From positions 1 to 64,000 of the forward strand of contig NZ_CP015880.1 in the NCBI RefSeq assembly GCF_000697965.2: 64,000 nucleotides of DNA. The letters run 5' to 3'. Numbering within the stretch: position 1 is the stretch's first letter; every line of letters starts with the position of its first letter. The position numbers were made by a program, and so were the translations under genes. The notes beneath the pieces are model-generated. The model was not told where the DNA came from and made no database searches. It was given only the letters and a program-made list of their open reading frames with translations. Shown here one piece after another: positions 54,715 through 64,000 of the stretch. The stretch is from Ensifer adhaerens. Lineage in GTDB: Bacteria; Pseudomonadota; Alphaproteobacteria; Rhizobiales; Rhizobiaceae.

Positions 54715-55030
54715 CAATTCCAGGAAAAGTGCGAAGCGGTTTTCCGTCCGGAATTGCGGACTGGAAGATCAATTCCAGGAAAAGTGCGAAGCGGTTTTCC
54801 GTCCGGAATTGCGGACTGGAAGATCAATTCCAGGAAAAGTGCGAAGCGGTTTTCCGTCCGGAATTGCGGACTGGAAGATCAATTCCAGGAAAAGTGCGAA
54901 GCGGTTTTCCGTCCGGAATTGCGGACTGGAAGATCAATTCCAGGAAAAGTGCGAAGCGGTTTTCTGTGCGGAATTGCGGACTAGCAGATCAATTCCAGGA
55001 AAGGTGCGAAGCGGTTTTCCGCTCGCGCTT
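54715..55030. repeat. Tandem array of 55-bp palindromic units (5 full, 1 partial)
   Basis: Units begin at 54715, 54770, 54825, 54880, 54935 and 54990, an exact 55-base period. Each starts CAATTCCAGGAAAAGTGCG and contains GCGGTTTTCCGTCCGGAATT, so AATTCC/GGAATT and GGAAAA/TTTTCC pair to a hairpin of about 40 bases. The first four units look identical, the fifth has a few changes, and the sixth is truncated and diverged. Because 55 is not a multiple of three, every frame stays open for a time and yields spurious reading frames through the array. Confidence 0.93.
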
Positions 55031-55097
55031 GCGTCGCTCTCGAGAGCGACGGCTTCCATTCAAGCGTCCGATTGCCGTCTCCACCGACGGCAGCCTG

Positions 55098-55355
55098 TCA
55101 GTGCAGGGTGACCGTCTTCAGATCATCCTCGGCCGCCTTGAAGAAGGTGCTGGAACGATTGTCTGTCAGAAGGATCGGCGTGCCGTCGGCGCCGAAAAGC
55201 GCCCAGAGATCGATACCCGGTCCCATCTCCGGCGCTTCCGGGAAGCAGCGCGAGACTTCTTCCGAGCGCATTTTCCGGATGTAGCCGATTTCGCCTTCGC
55301 CGAGATGTGCGAGGTCGTTCTTCGACAGCGACGAGCTGATGTCTTTCAGTCCCAT
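55098..55355 (-). CDS. DUF1150 family protein
   Basis: A small 85-residue cytoplasmic protein. LGEGEIGYIRKMRSEEV, then FPEAPEMGPGIDLWALFGADG and PILLTDNRSSTFF are the recognisable DUF1150 segments. It follows hsp20 by 47 bases on the same strand, a pairing frequent in alphaproteobacteria, so a role in heat or protein stress is likely, but no function is established. Confidence 0.88.
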   Translation of the reverse strand: MGLKDISSSLSKNDLAHLGEGEIGYIRKMRSEEVSRCFPEAPEMGPGIDLWALFGADGTPILLTDNRSSTFFKAAEDDLKTVTLH

Positions 55356-55402
55356 GGTGACACTCCGTGGTCGCCGGTGAGGGGAGAATCCCGCCGGTTA
55401 TC

Positions 55403-55834
55403 CTACTCTGGGACTGAAATGTTAATTTTCTTTACCATACGAACCGGTTCGGGACGAACGAGGTCGACGGAGAGCAGGCCGTTGCGCAGTTCCGCGCCCA
55501 GAACCTTCATGCCGTCGGCGAGAACGAAAGTGCGTTGAAACTGGCGTGCCGCAATGCCGCGGTGCAGGTAATCACGGTCGCCGTTGTCGATCTGCCGGCC
55601 GCGGATGACGAGCTGGTTCTCTTCGGTGGTGACTTCCAGATCTTCTTCGGAAAAGCCTGCCACGGCGAGCGTGATGCGCAACCGTTCCGGTTCGTCGGTC
55701 GAGGCATCGCCGCGAACGCGTTCTATGTTGTAGGGCGGGTATCCGTCGTTGCCCTTGGCAATCCGCTCAAGGGTCTTTTCCATCGTATCGAAACCCAGCA
55801 GAAGCGGGCTCGTAAAAGGGGTAATTCGGCTCAT
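55403..55834 (-). CDS. Small heat shock protein Hsp20 (IbpA-like)
   Basis: A 143-residue alpha-crystallin-type holdase chaperone. The N-terminus contains FTSPLLLGFDTMEKTLERI and PPYNIERV, typical of rhizobial IbpA/HspA class A proteins. The alpha-crystallin domain (about 40–130) has RITLAVAGFSEEDLEV and ELRNGLLSVDLVRPEP, with the G-x-L motif in NGLLSVDL. The C-terminal IxI-type tail reads KINISV. A sigma-32-type promoter lies 65 bases upstream of the start, and DUF1150 follows in the same operon. A ROSE-type RNA thermometer is common for such genes, but I could not verify one in the ~57-base leader. Confidence 0.93.
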   Translation of the reverse strand: MSRITPFTSPLLLGFDTMEKTLERIAKGNDGYPPYNIERVRGDASTDEPERLRITLAVAGFSEEDLEVTTEENQLVIRGRQIDNGDRDYLHRGIAARQFQRTFVLADGMKVLGAELRNGLLSVDLVRPEPVRMVKKINISVPE

Positions 55835-55898
55835 TCTTCAAGTCCTTGCGAGATCAAGCGACCGTTGTTCGGACCTGCCTTGCAGCATCCTTTCCGCA

Positions 55899-55927
55899 AT
55901 ATGGTAGCTGTGCGCAATGAGTGCAAG
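55899..55927 (-). promoter_or_regulatory. Candidate sigma-32 (RpoH) promoter of hsp20–DUF1150
   Basis: On the minus strand CTTGCAC, 14 bases, TACCATAT fits CTTGAAA-N13/15-CCCCATNT, and the spacing equals that of the grpE promoter at 12611–12639. Transcription would start near 55891. Confidence 0.65.
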
Positions 55928-56074
55928 CCGCTTGCCTCCGGCGTGCACGCAAATCATAGTCCGCTCTCGCAGAATCCGGGAATGGGACAAAGGAACGCCA
56001 GGGCGTTTACTCCCGTCCGGCCCAATGCAACGTATCGATCGCGCCGAACAACGTGGTCCAGGGAGGACGAGAAA

Positions 56075-57019
56075 GTGCCCGTGCCGAGAAAGATAATCAT
56101 AGACACCGACCCCGGGCAGGACGATGCCGCCGCCATCATGCTCGCCTTCGGCAGTCCGGAAGAGATCGACCTGCTCGGTATCACCGCGGTCGCCGGCAAC
56201 GTGCCGCTGGCGCTGACGGCCCGCAATGCGCGCATCCTGTGCGAGCTCTGCGACCGGCCGAAGGTTCGGGTGTTCTCGGGCGCCGACAAGCCGATTGCTC
56301 GCCCGCTGGTGACCGCCGAGCACGTGCACGGCAAGACCGGCCTTGACGGCCCGGAGCTTGCCGAGCCGACAATGAAGCTCGAGGAGCAGCATGCGGTCGA
56401 CTTCATCGTCGAGACGTTGCGAAAGGAGCCAGAGGGCACCGTGACGCTCTGCACGCTCGGCCCGCTCACCAACATCGCGCTGGCCCTGCAGAAGGCGCCT
56501 GACATTGCGCAGCGGGTCAAGGAACTGGTGATGATGGGTGGCGGCTTCTTCGAAGGCGGCAACATCACGCCCGCCGCCGAATTCAACGTCTACGTCGATC
56601 CCGAGGCAGCCGACATCGTCTTCCGTTCGGGCGTTCCGATCGTGATGATGCCGCTCGATGTCACCCACCGGGTGCTGACCCACAAGGCGCGCGTCCAGAA
56701 GATCCGCGACATTGGCAGCCGCCCGGCGATCGCCATGGCCGAGATGCTCGAATTCTTCGAGCGCTTCGATATCGAGAAGTACGGCACCGATGGCGGCCCG
56801 CTGCACGATCCGACGGTCATTGCCTATCTGTTGCGCCCCGAGCTTTTCACCGGCCGCGATTGCAACGTCGAGATCGAGACCAAGTCGGAGCTGACGGCCG
56901 GCATGACCGTCGTCGACTGGTGGCAGGTCACCGGCCGGCCGCACAACGCCAAGGTTATGCGCTTCGTCGACGACCAGGGCTTCTTCGACCTTTTGACCGA
57001 GCGGCTGGCTCGCATCTGA
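56075..57019 (+). CDS. Inosine-uridine-preferring nucleoside hydrolase (IunH family)
   Basis: The 314-residue hydrolase splits ribonucleosides to base and ribose. The N-terminal calcium-binding motif DTDPGQDDAAAI is diagnostic. TLGPLTNIALAL, MMGGGFFEGGNITPAAEFNVYVDPEAA (in parts) and PLHDPTVIAYLL complete the active site; the Asn of EFN and the late Asp of HDP are ligands. The start is GTG 56075, with GGGAGG upstream. rbsK, downstream on the other strand at 59859, would phosphorylate the ribose released. Substrate preference is not determined. Confidence 0.92.
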   Translation: MPVPRKIIIDTDPGQDDAAAIMLAFGSPEEIDLLGITAVAGNVPLALTARNARILCELCDRPKVRVFSGADKPIARPLVTAEHVHGKTGLDGPELAEPTMKLEEQHAVDFIVETLRKEPEGTVTLCTLGPLTNIALALQKAPDIAQRVKELVMMGGGFFEGGNITPAAEFNVYVDPEAADIVFRSGVPIVMMPLDVTHRVLTHKARVQKIRDIGSRPAIAMAEMLEFFERFDIEKYGTDGGPLHDPTVIAYLLRPELFTGRDCNVEIETKSELTAGMTVVDWWQVTGRPHNAKVMRFVDDQGFFDLLTERLARI

Positions 57020-57048
57020 GCCTCGGCTCAATCATCGTAGTTCAAACA

Positions 57049-57079
57049 AAAACGGCGCCCCGAGAGGCGCCGTTTTCTT
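57049..57079. terminator. Bidirectional terminator between nucleoside hydrolase and chemoreceptor genes
   Basis: AAAAACGGCGCC and GGCGCCGTTTTC flank a short loop (57061–57065). A-run and T-run on either side allow function in both directions for the convergent genes. Confidence 0.85.
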
Positions 57080-57094
57080 TTCTCGTTCCGTTGA

Positions 57095-59533
<2,439 letters not shown>

Positions 59534-59704
59534 TCACCTGCGGTGGACGCATTTCGCAATGGGGGTGAACTCCATCATGGAGCGTCAGATGCCGACCGGC
59601 ATGTTGGAGACGACCAGGCGCTTTGGCCGGTTTTCTCACGGTCCTGAATAGACTGGAGATTCTTAAGATAGGGCCAACACGGACGCTGTTTTACGCATCG
59701 CTTG

Positions 59705-59730
59705 CATAAAATTGCACGCAAAGTTTTATG
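59705..59730. promoter_or_regulatory. AT-rich inverted repeat upstream of the chemoreceptor gene
   Basis: CATAAAA and TTTTATG are perfect seven-base arms separated by 12 bases, about 205 bases before the chemoreceptor start. It could be an operator for a dimeric regulator; no regulator is identified. Confidence 0.35.
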
Positions 59731-59803
59731 TCCGCGACATCGGCTGTCCGGATTGCGCAAGCGGCCGTCGGGAGGGTGAAATCTATGCGGGCCAGGGCCT
59801 GGG

Positions 59804-59834
59804 AAAAATGAGACGGGCGACTTCGCCCGTCTCA
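59804..59834 (-). terminator. Rho-independent terminator of rbsK
   Basis: On the minus strand TGAGACGGGCGA / TCGCCCGTCTCA forms a long stem and is followed by TTTTT. It lies 25 bases after the rbsK stop. Confidence 0.87.
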
Positions 59835-59858
59835 AGTGCGTGCTTTCTGGCGCAGGAT

Positions 59859-60758
59859 TTAGAGACGCGACGCCACGTCCGCAGCGAGCGGGATCGAGGG
59901 CTGGGCGCCGCTCTTCAGGCAGGCGAGGGAGCCGGCGACTGCTGCGCGGCGCAGAGCGTCGGGGAAGGCGATGCCAGCATCGAGGCTGGCTGCGAGATAA
60001 CCGCAGAAGGTGTCGCCGGCGCCGACGGTATCGACCGGCTCGATCTTCAGGCCCTTGGCGCGCTGGATCTCGCCTTCATGTACGGCCACCACGCCTTCGG
60101 CGCCGAGCGTGACGATGACCGTCTGGCCAGTCTCCGCGTGCAGCGCCTTCATCGCTTCTTCGCGCTCAGTGCTCCCGATACCGCTCTTGCCGGCCAGCAG
60201 TTCGAATTCGGTTTCGTTGGCAATGACGATATCGGCCATGCGGCCGAGGCGGGCTGCGTCCGGTGTCAGCGGCGCGATGTTGATGACCGAACGCACGCCC
60301 TTCTGTTTGGCGGCGGTGAGCGCCTTCTCGACCGAAGCGGCCGGAATTTCGAGCTGCAGCATCAAGGTATCGCTGGGCTTCATGCCGTCGACGGCCTTCA
60401 CCGCATCGGCTTCATCGACCGTCGCATTGGCGCTGGCGACGACGACGATGACATTTTCGCCGTCACCGCCGACGAGGATATGGGCGGTGCCGGTCGGCTC
60501 GCTGACCGTCTTGGTCAACGACAGGTCGGTGCCTGCACCCTTCAACAGTTCGAGCGCGCCGTCGGCAAAGCTGTCCTTTCCTACCGCGCCTGCCATCTGC
60601 ACCGTCGCGCCGGCACGTCGTGCGGCCAGCGCCTGGTTTGCGCCCTTGCCGCCGGCGGCGGTCGAAAAGCTGGTGCCGGCGACGGTTTCGCCGGGCTTCG
60701 GAAGGCGCGCGGTGGTGGCGATCAGATCCATGTTGATGGACCCAAAAACAGTAATCAT
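59859..60758 (-). CDS. rbsK: Ribokinase
   Basis: A 299-residue PfkB-family sugar kinase that phosphorylates D-ribose to ribose 5-phosphate. It begins with FGSINMDLI and has the PfkB-1 motif GGKGANQALAARRAG and the catalytic PfkB-2 motif DTVGAGDTFCGYLAA, whose Asp is the base. Length and these motifs are normal for RbsK. The gene lies 52 bases downstream of rmuC on the same strand. It could use ribose from the nucleoside hydrolase encoded at 56075. Confidence 0.94.
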   Translation of the reverse strand: MITVFGSINMDLIATTARLPKPGETVAGTSFSTAAGGKGANQALAARRAGATVQMAGAVGKDSFADGALELLKGAGTDLSLTKTVSEPTGTAHILVGGDGENVIVVVASANATVDEADAVKAVDGMKPSDTLMLQLEIPAASVEKALTAAKQKGVRSVINIAPLTPDAARLGRMADIVIANETEFELLAGKSGIGSTEREEAMKALHAETGQTVIVTLGAEGVVAVHEGEIQRAKGLKIEPVDTVGAGDTFCGYLAASLDAGIAFPDALRRAAVAGSLACLKSGAQPSIPLAADVASRL

Positions 60759-60810
60759 GTGAAACTATCCTGTCGGCTTTGCGAATTGGGCCGGAGAGTG
60801 CCCGACAGCC

Positions 60811-62004
60811 TCAGTCCTCGTCAACCACCCGCAGGCGCAATTGCCCGACCCGATTGTCGACCGCGGCACGTGGTTCGTCCGCGTCCCGTGTGCCGCCTTC
60901 CGCTTGCAGCTCTAGGGCCTCGATCTTGGCCCCGCGGCGGGTGAGCTTGCTGGAGGAAACGAGGATGTCCTCGACATCCTTCTGGCTCATGGCGAAATGG
61001 CCCTGCAGCTTGCGCACGCGCTCGTCGAGACGGTCGAGATCCTCCATCAGCCGCGCGACTTCGCCCTGGATCAGGTGCGCCTGCTCGCGCATGCGTGCAT
61101 CCTTGAGGATCGCCTGGATCACCTGGATCGACAACAGCAGCAGGGAGGGCGAGACGATGACGATCCGCTGGCGGTGCGCCTTCTGCACGATCGCTTCGAA
61201 ATGCTCGTGGATCTCCGCAAAGATCGATTCCGAGGGTACGAAGAGGAAGGCGGTATCCTGCGTTTCACCTGGGATCAGATACTTGCCGGCGATGTCGCGC
61301 ACGTGCGTTTCCATGTCGCGGCGAAAGAGTTGGGCGATCTGCTGGCGCCGCTCCGGGGTCGGAGCATCCCGCATCGCGTTCCAGGCTTCGAGCGGAAATT
61401 TGGCGTCGATGACCAGCGGCGGCTGGCCGTTCGGCATGCGGATGGTGCAGTCGGGCCGCACCCCGTTCGACAGCGTCGCCTGGAATTCGAAGGCACCCAT
61501 CGGCAGCCCGTCGGCGATAATCGCTTCCATGCGCGACTGGCCGAAGGCGCCGCGCGTCTGCTTGTTCGATAGAATCGCCTGAAGTCCGGCCATGTCCTTG
61601 GCGAGCGACTGGATGTTGTTCTGGGCCGTGTCGATGACCGCGAGGCGTTCCTGCAGCCGGCGCAGGTTCTCGTGTGTCGCCTTGGTCTGCTCGCTGATCG
61701 AGGCGCCGATGCGATGGGTCATGCCGTCGATGCGCTGGCTGAGTGTCTGGTTGAGCTCCGCCTGCCGGGCGCCGAACACCTCGGCCATGGCCGCGACCCG
61801 CCCTTGCATCTCCGTCTGTGCTGCCAGCAGCATTGCCATCTGTTCCTGCCGCTCGTCGTCGCGGGGATTGCGCCGGCGCGAGAGCGCCATCAGGCCGGCA
61901 ACAGCCAGCACAAGGCCGGCGGCAATCGTCAGATGGCCCAGGGTAATCGGCAGGGTGCCGATGAAAAACAACGGCTGGGCGAAGGGAAGGGGCGCGGGTT
62001 CCAT
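60811..62004 (-). CDS. rmuC: DNA recombination protein RmuC
   Basis: A 397-residue RmuC protein, linked to limiting rearrangements at inverted repeats. An N-terminal transmembrane segment (about 17–40, LPITLGHLTIAAGLVLAVAG) is followed by a long coiled coil (about 50–150). The restriction-endonuclease-like domain follows, with VIDAKFPLEAW (catalytic Asp/Lys in DAK), TAFLFVPSESIFAEI and ILVSSSKL. The order rmuC–def (divergent here) is frequent in alphaproteobacteria. Confidence 0.94.
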   Translation of the reverse strand: MEPAPLPFAQPLFFIGTLPITLGHLTIAAGLVLAVAGLMALSRRRNPRDDERQEQMAMLLAAQTEMQGRVAAMAEVFGARQAELNQTLSQRIDGMTHRIGASISEQTKATHENLRRLQERLAVIDTAQNNIQSLAKDMAGLQAILSNKQTRGAFGQSRMEAIIADGLPMGAFEFQATLSNGVRPDCTIRMPNGQPPLVIDAKFPLEAWNAMRDAPTPERRQQIAQLFRRDMETHVRDIAGKYLIPGETQDTAFLFVPSESIFAEIHEHFEAIVQKAHRQRIVIVSPSLLLLSIQVIQAILKDARMREQAHLIQGEVARLMEDLDRLDERVRKLQGHFAMSQKDVEDILVSSSKLTRRGAKIEALELQAEGGTRDADEPRAAVDNRVGQLRLRVVDED

Positions 62005-62155
62005 GCGCCAAACCTAACAGATTCTCTCGCGAAGTGTAGATCAAAACAAGAACATATGTGCGCGGCGGTTAACGCCCGACGAGGGACGAGCGGGTGCCGC
62101 AGGTGGCAAGGCAATTTCCTTGCGCGTCGATGGAAAGATCGGCTATGGGAGCATC

Positions 62156-62680
62156 ATGACCATCAAGCCGCTTATCATCCTTCCCGATCCTGTGCTTCGC
62201 CAGGTTTCAACGCCGATCGAAACCGTCGACGCGGACGTCCGCCGTCTGGCCGATGACATGCTCGAAACCATGTACGATGCCCCCGGCATCGGCCTTGCCG
62301 CGATCCAGATCGGTGTCGCCAGGCGCATGCTGGTGCTCGACGTTTCGAAAGAGGGCGACGAGAAGACGCCACTTGTCTTCATCAACCCCGAGATCGTCGC
62401 TTCGTCCGACACCTATTCGGTTTACGAGGAAGGCTGCCTGTCGATCCCGGACTACTACGCCGAGGTCGAGCGCCCCGCTGTCATCACCGTCAAGCACCTC
62501 GACCGCGACGGCAAGGAACAGACGATCGAGGCCGAAGGCCTGCTCGCCACCTGCCTGCAGCACGAGATCGACCACCTGAACGGCGTGTTGTTCATCGACC
62601 ACATCTCCAAGCTCAAGCGCGACATGGTGATCCGCAAGTTCACCAAGGCTGCCAAGACGCGCGGCGCAAAGGCGATCTGA
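62156..62680 (+). CDS. def: Peptide deformylase
   Basis: The 174-residue metalloprotease removes the formyl group from nascent proteins. All three motifs are present: [18 protein letters not shown] and the metal-binding HEIDH in [12 protein letters not shown] 62156 with GGGA upstream gives a normal start; the open frame to 62120 is not conserved in style. fmt follows 163 bases downstream and truA after it, the standard def–fmt–truA group. Confidence 0.97.
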   Translation: MTIKPLIILPDPVLRQVSTPIETVDADVRRLADDMLETMYDAPGIGLAAIQIGVARRMLVLDVSKEGDEKTPLVFINPEIVASSDTYSVYEEGCLSIPDYYAEVERPAVITVKHLDRDGKEQTIEAEGLLATCLQHEIDHLNGVLFIDHISKLKRDMVIRKFTKAAKTRGAKAI

Positions 62681-62732
62681 GCCTTCGATCGCGGAAGATC
62701 ACGCGAAATTTTGAAGGCGGAAACCCATTAAA

Positions 62733-62770
62733 CATTCCAGGAAGAGCGTGAAACGGCTTTCTTGGAATTG
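62733..62770. repeat. Palindromic repeat between def and fmt
   Basis: ATTCCAGGAAGAGCGTGAAA...GGCTTTCTTGGAAT is a diverged single copy of the hairpin unit found in tandem at 54715–55030 (same ATTCCAGGAA start and GGAAT end). Confidence 0.65.
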
Positions 62771-62843
62771 TCCTGTTTTTAGAGAATGAGATCATTTCGC
62801 CGTTTCCCCGCATGAAGTGATCTGAAAGGACGGAGTTACCGCC

Positions 62844-63779
62844 TTGTCGCTTCGCATCATCTTCATGGGCACACCGGAATTTTCGGTGCCGACACTGGCG
62901 GCACTTGCCGAGGCGGGCCATCAGATCGTCGCCGCCTATACCCAGCCGCCGCGGCCGGGTGGCCGCCGCGGGCTCGATCTGCAGAAATCGCCGGTGCACC
63001 AGGCGGCCGAACTGCTGGGTATTCCGGTGCTGACGCCGGTCAACTTCAAGGACGAGGCGGACCGCCAGACCTTCCGTGATTTCGACGCCGACGTCGCCGT
63101 CGTCGTCGCCTATGGCCTGCTTCTGCCCGAGGCCATCCTCACCGGCACCAAGCTCGGCTGCTACAACGGCCACGCCTCGCTGCTGCCGCGCTGGCGCGGT
63201 GCAGCCCCCATCCAGCGCGCGATCATGGCCGGCGACCACGAGACCGGCATGATGGTGATGAAGATGGAAAAGGGGCTCGATACCGGCCCGGTCGCCCTCA
63301 CCAAGACGGTTCAGATCGGCGAGACGATGACCGGGGGCGAATTGCACGATCGCCTGATGCAGGTCGGCGCCAGTCTGATGCGGGAAGCGATGGCAAAACT
63401 CGAGGCCGACGATCTGCCGCTGACGGTCCAGGCCGAGGACGGCGTCGTCTACGCCCAGAAGATCAGCAAAACGGAAACCCGCATCGATTTCGCCCGTCCC
63501 GCCCGCGAGGTCCACGACCATATCCGCGGCCTGTCGCCATTTCCGGGCGCCTGGTTCGAACTTGAGATCGCCGGCAGGCCGGAGCGCATCAAGGTTCTGA
63601 ACTCGGAGCCCGCTTCCGGCGAGGCCGAGGCCGGCACGGTGCTCGACGATAATCTGACGATTGCCTGCGCCGAGGGCGCCGTTCGGCTCACCCGCCTGCA
63701 GCGCGCCGGCGGCAAGGCGTTGGGTGCGGCCGACTTCCTGCGCGGAACGCCGGTTGCGCCCGGCACGAGGCTCGGCTGA
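62844..63779 (+). CDS. fmt: Methionyl-tRNA formyltransferase
   Basis: The 311-residue enzyme formylates initiator Met-tRNA using 10-formyl-tetrahydrofolate. It begins [19 protein letters not shown], has the folate/catalytic segment [22 protein letters not shown] (read in parts; Asn, His and the later Asp of DTGPV form the site) and a C-terminal OB-fold domain ([15 protein letters not shown]). The start is TTG 62844 with GGAG upstream; there is no nearby in-frame ATG that keeps the first strand. The stop overlaps truA by one base (TGATG). Confidence 0.96.
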   Translation: MSLRIIFMGTPEFSVPTLAALAEAGHQIVAAYTQPPRPGGRRGLDLQKSPVHQAAELLGIPVLTPVNFKDEADRQTFRDFDADVAVVVAYGLLLPEAILTGTKLGCYNGHASLLPRWRGAAPIQRAIMAGDHETGMMVMKMEKGLDTGPVALTKTVQIGETMTGGELHDRLMQVGASLMREAMAKLEADDLPLTVQAEDGVVYAQKISKTETRIDFARPAREVHDHIRGLSPFPGAWFELEIAGRPERIKVLNSEPASGEAEAGTVLDDNLTIACAEGAVRLTRLQRAGGKALGAADFLRGTPVAPGTRLG

Positions 63780-64000
63780 TGCCGCGGTTCAAGCTGACCG
63801 TCGAATATGACGGCTCGGACTATGTCGGCTGGCAGCGGCAGGACAACGGAGAGTCCGTCCAAGGGGCGATCGAAAAGGCGATCCTGTCGCTGACCGGAGA
63901 GACCGTGTCGATCCGCGGCGCCGGCCGCACCGATTCCGGTGTGCACGCCAGTGGCCAGGTCATGCATGCGGATCTCACGCGTCCGTGGAAGCCCTACACG
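63779..64000 (+). CDS. truA: tRNA pseudouridine synthase A, 5' part (cut by window end)
   Basis: The first 74 codons of TruA, which makes pseudouridine 38–40 in tRNA anticodon stems. The start reads [21 protein letters not shown], split here by its conserved YDG and GWQ blocks, and the catalytic Asp lies in [11 protein letters not shown]. The frame is open to the window edge, so the truncation is artificial. ATG 63779 overlaps the fmt stop by one base. Confidence 0.95.
   Translation, partial: MPRFKLTVEYDGSDYVGWQRQDNGESVQGAIEKAILSLTGETVSIRGAGRTDSGVHASGQVMHADLTRPWKPYT

Noticed and set aside
54627..55538. 303-codon plus-strand frame through the 55-bp array
   Set aside because: The array stays open because the unit has few stop codons; the repeated peptide merely mirrors DNA repeats, and the frame begins inside trmB and ends in hsp20 antisense.
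55835..55898. ROSE-type RNA thermometer in the hsp20 leader
   Set aside because: The leader of about 57 bases has an AAGGA site but I could not identify the conserved anti-Shine-Dalgarno stem with confidence, and it is shorter than typical ROSE elements.

Overview
The window is a 64 kb piece of an alphaproteobacterial main chromosome, most likely Sinorhizobium/Ensifer (Rhizobiales). The reasons are the high G+C coding sequence, DnaA, MetK and OlsB proteins of rhizobial type, an olsB–malic enzyme–mutS–glnD–murJ–trpS order that matches my memory of the S. meliloti chromosome, and rhizobial palindromic intergenic repeats. No database search was possible. Almost everything is core genome. I see no prophage, insertion sequence, CRISPR array, tRNA or rRNA.

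Layout. 1–2.6 kb: a long non-coding leader and dnaA. 2.6–8.1 kb: accessory genes, namely a LysR regulator divergent from an EamA exporter, a YCII protein with its ECF42-type sigma factor, a DoxX-like membrane protein, a DUF1801 protein and a glutathione S-transferase. 8.1–13.4 kb: hemW–rdgB–VOC–rph on the minus strand, then hrcA (flanked by two RIME-like palindromic elements) and grpE with a sigma-32-type promoter. 13.4–16.4 kb: a small redox operon (SDR plus ALO-type flavoprotein) divergent from a LuxR-type regulator. 16.5–21.7 kb: ptsN, hpf, rpoN, lptB, lptA, lptC on the minus strand (nitrogen PTS, ribosome hibernation, sigma-54, LPS export). 21.9–27.1 kb: sppA, ihfB, a LapA-domain protein, a lone coxG-like gene, two rRNA-type methyltransferases and lspA.

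27.1–30.5 kb: a hybrid histidine kinase and olsB. 30.8–41.0 kb: malic enzyme (minus), mutS, glnD, murJ and a VOC protein. 41.1–52.4 kb: trpS, a universal stress protein, an NfuA-type Fe-S protein, tsaB, rimI, olsA, miaB, phoH, ybeY, a CorC-like CBS protein, lnt and an XRE regulator. This run combines tRNA modification, RNA processing and envelope lipid genes, and the two ornithine-lipid genes olsB and olsA both lie in the window. 52.5–57 kb: metK with an AT-rich operator-like palindrome, trmB, a tandem array of 55-bp palindromic units, DUF1150–hsp20 behind a sigma-32-type promoter, and a nucleoside hydrolase. 57–64 kb: a chemoreceptor with a CheR-tether tail, rbsK, rmuC, def, fmt and the start of truA, which runs off the window.

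The least explained signals are non-coding: two RIME-like elements with compensatory changes flanking hrcA, the 55-bp array after trmB, an AT-rich candidate small-RNA interval after olsB, and the ~1 kb leader of dnaA. Most start codons were chosen by Shine-Dalgarno sequence and family length, so several N-termini remain uncertain.
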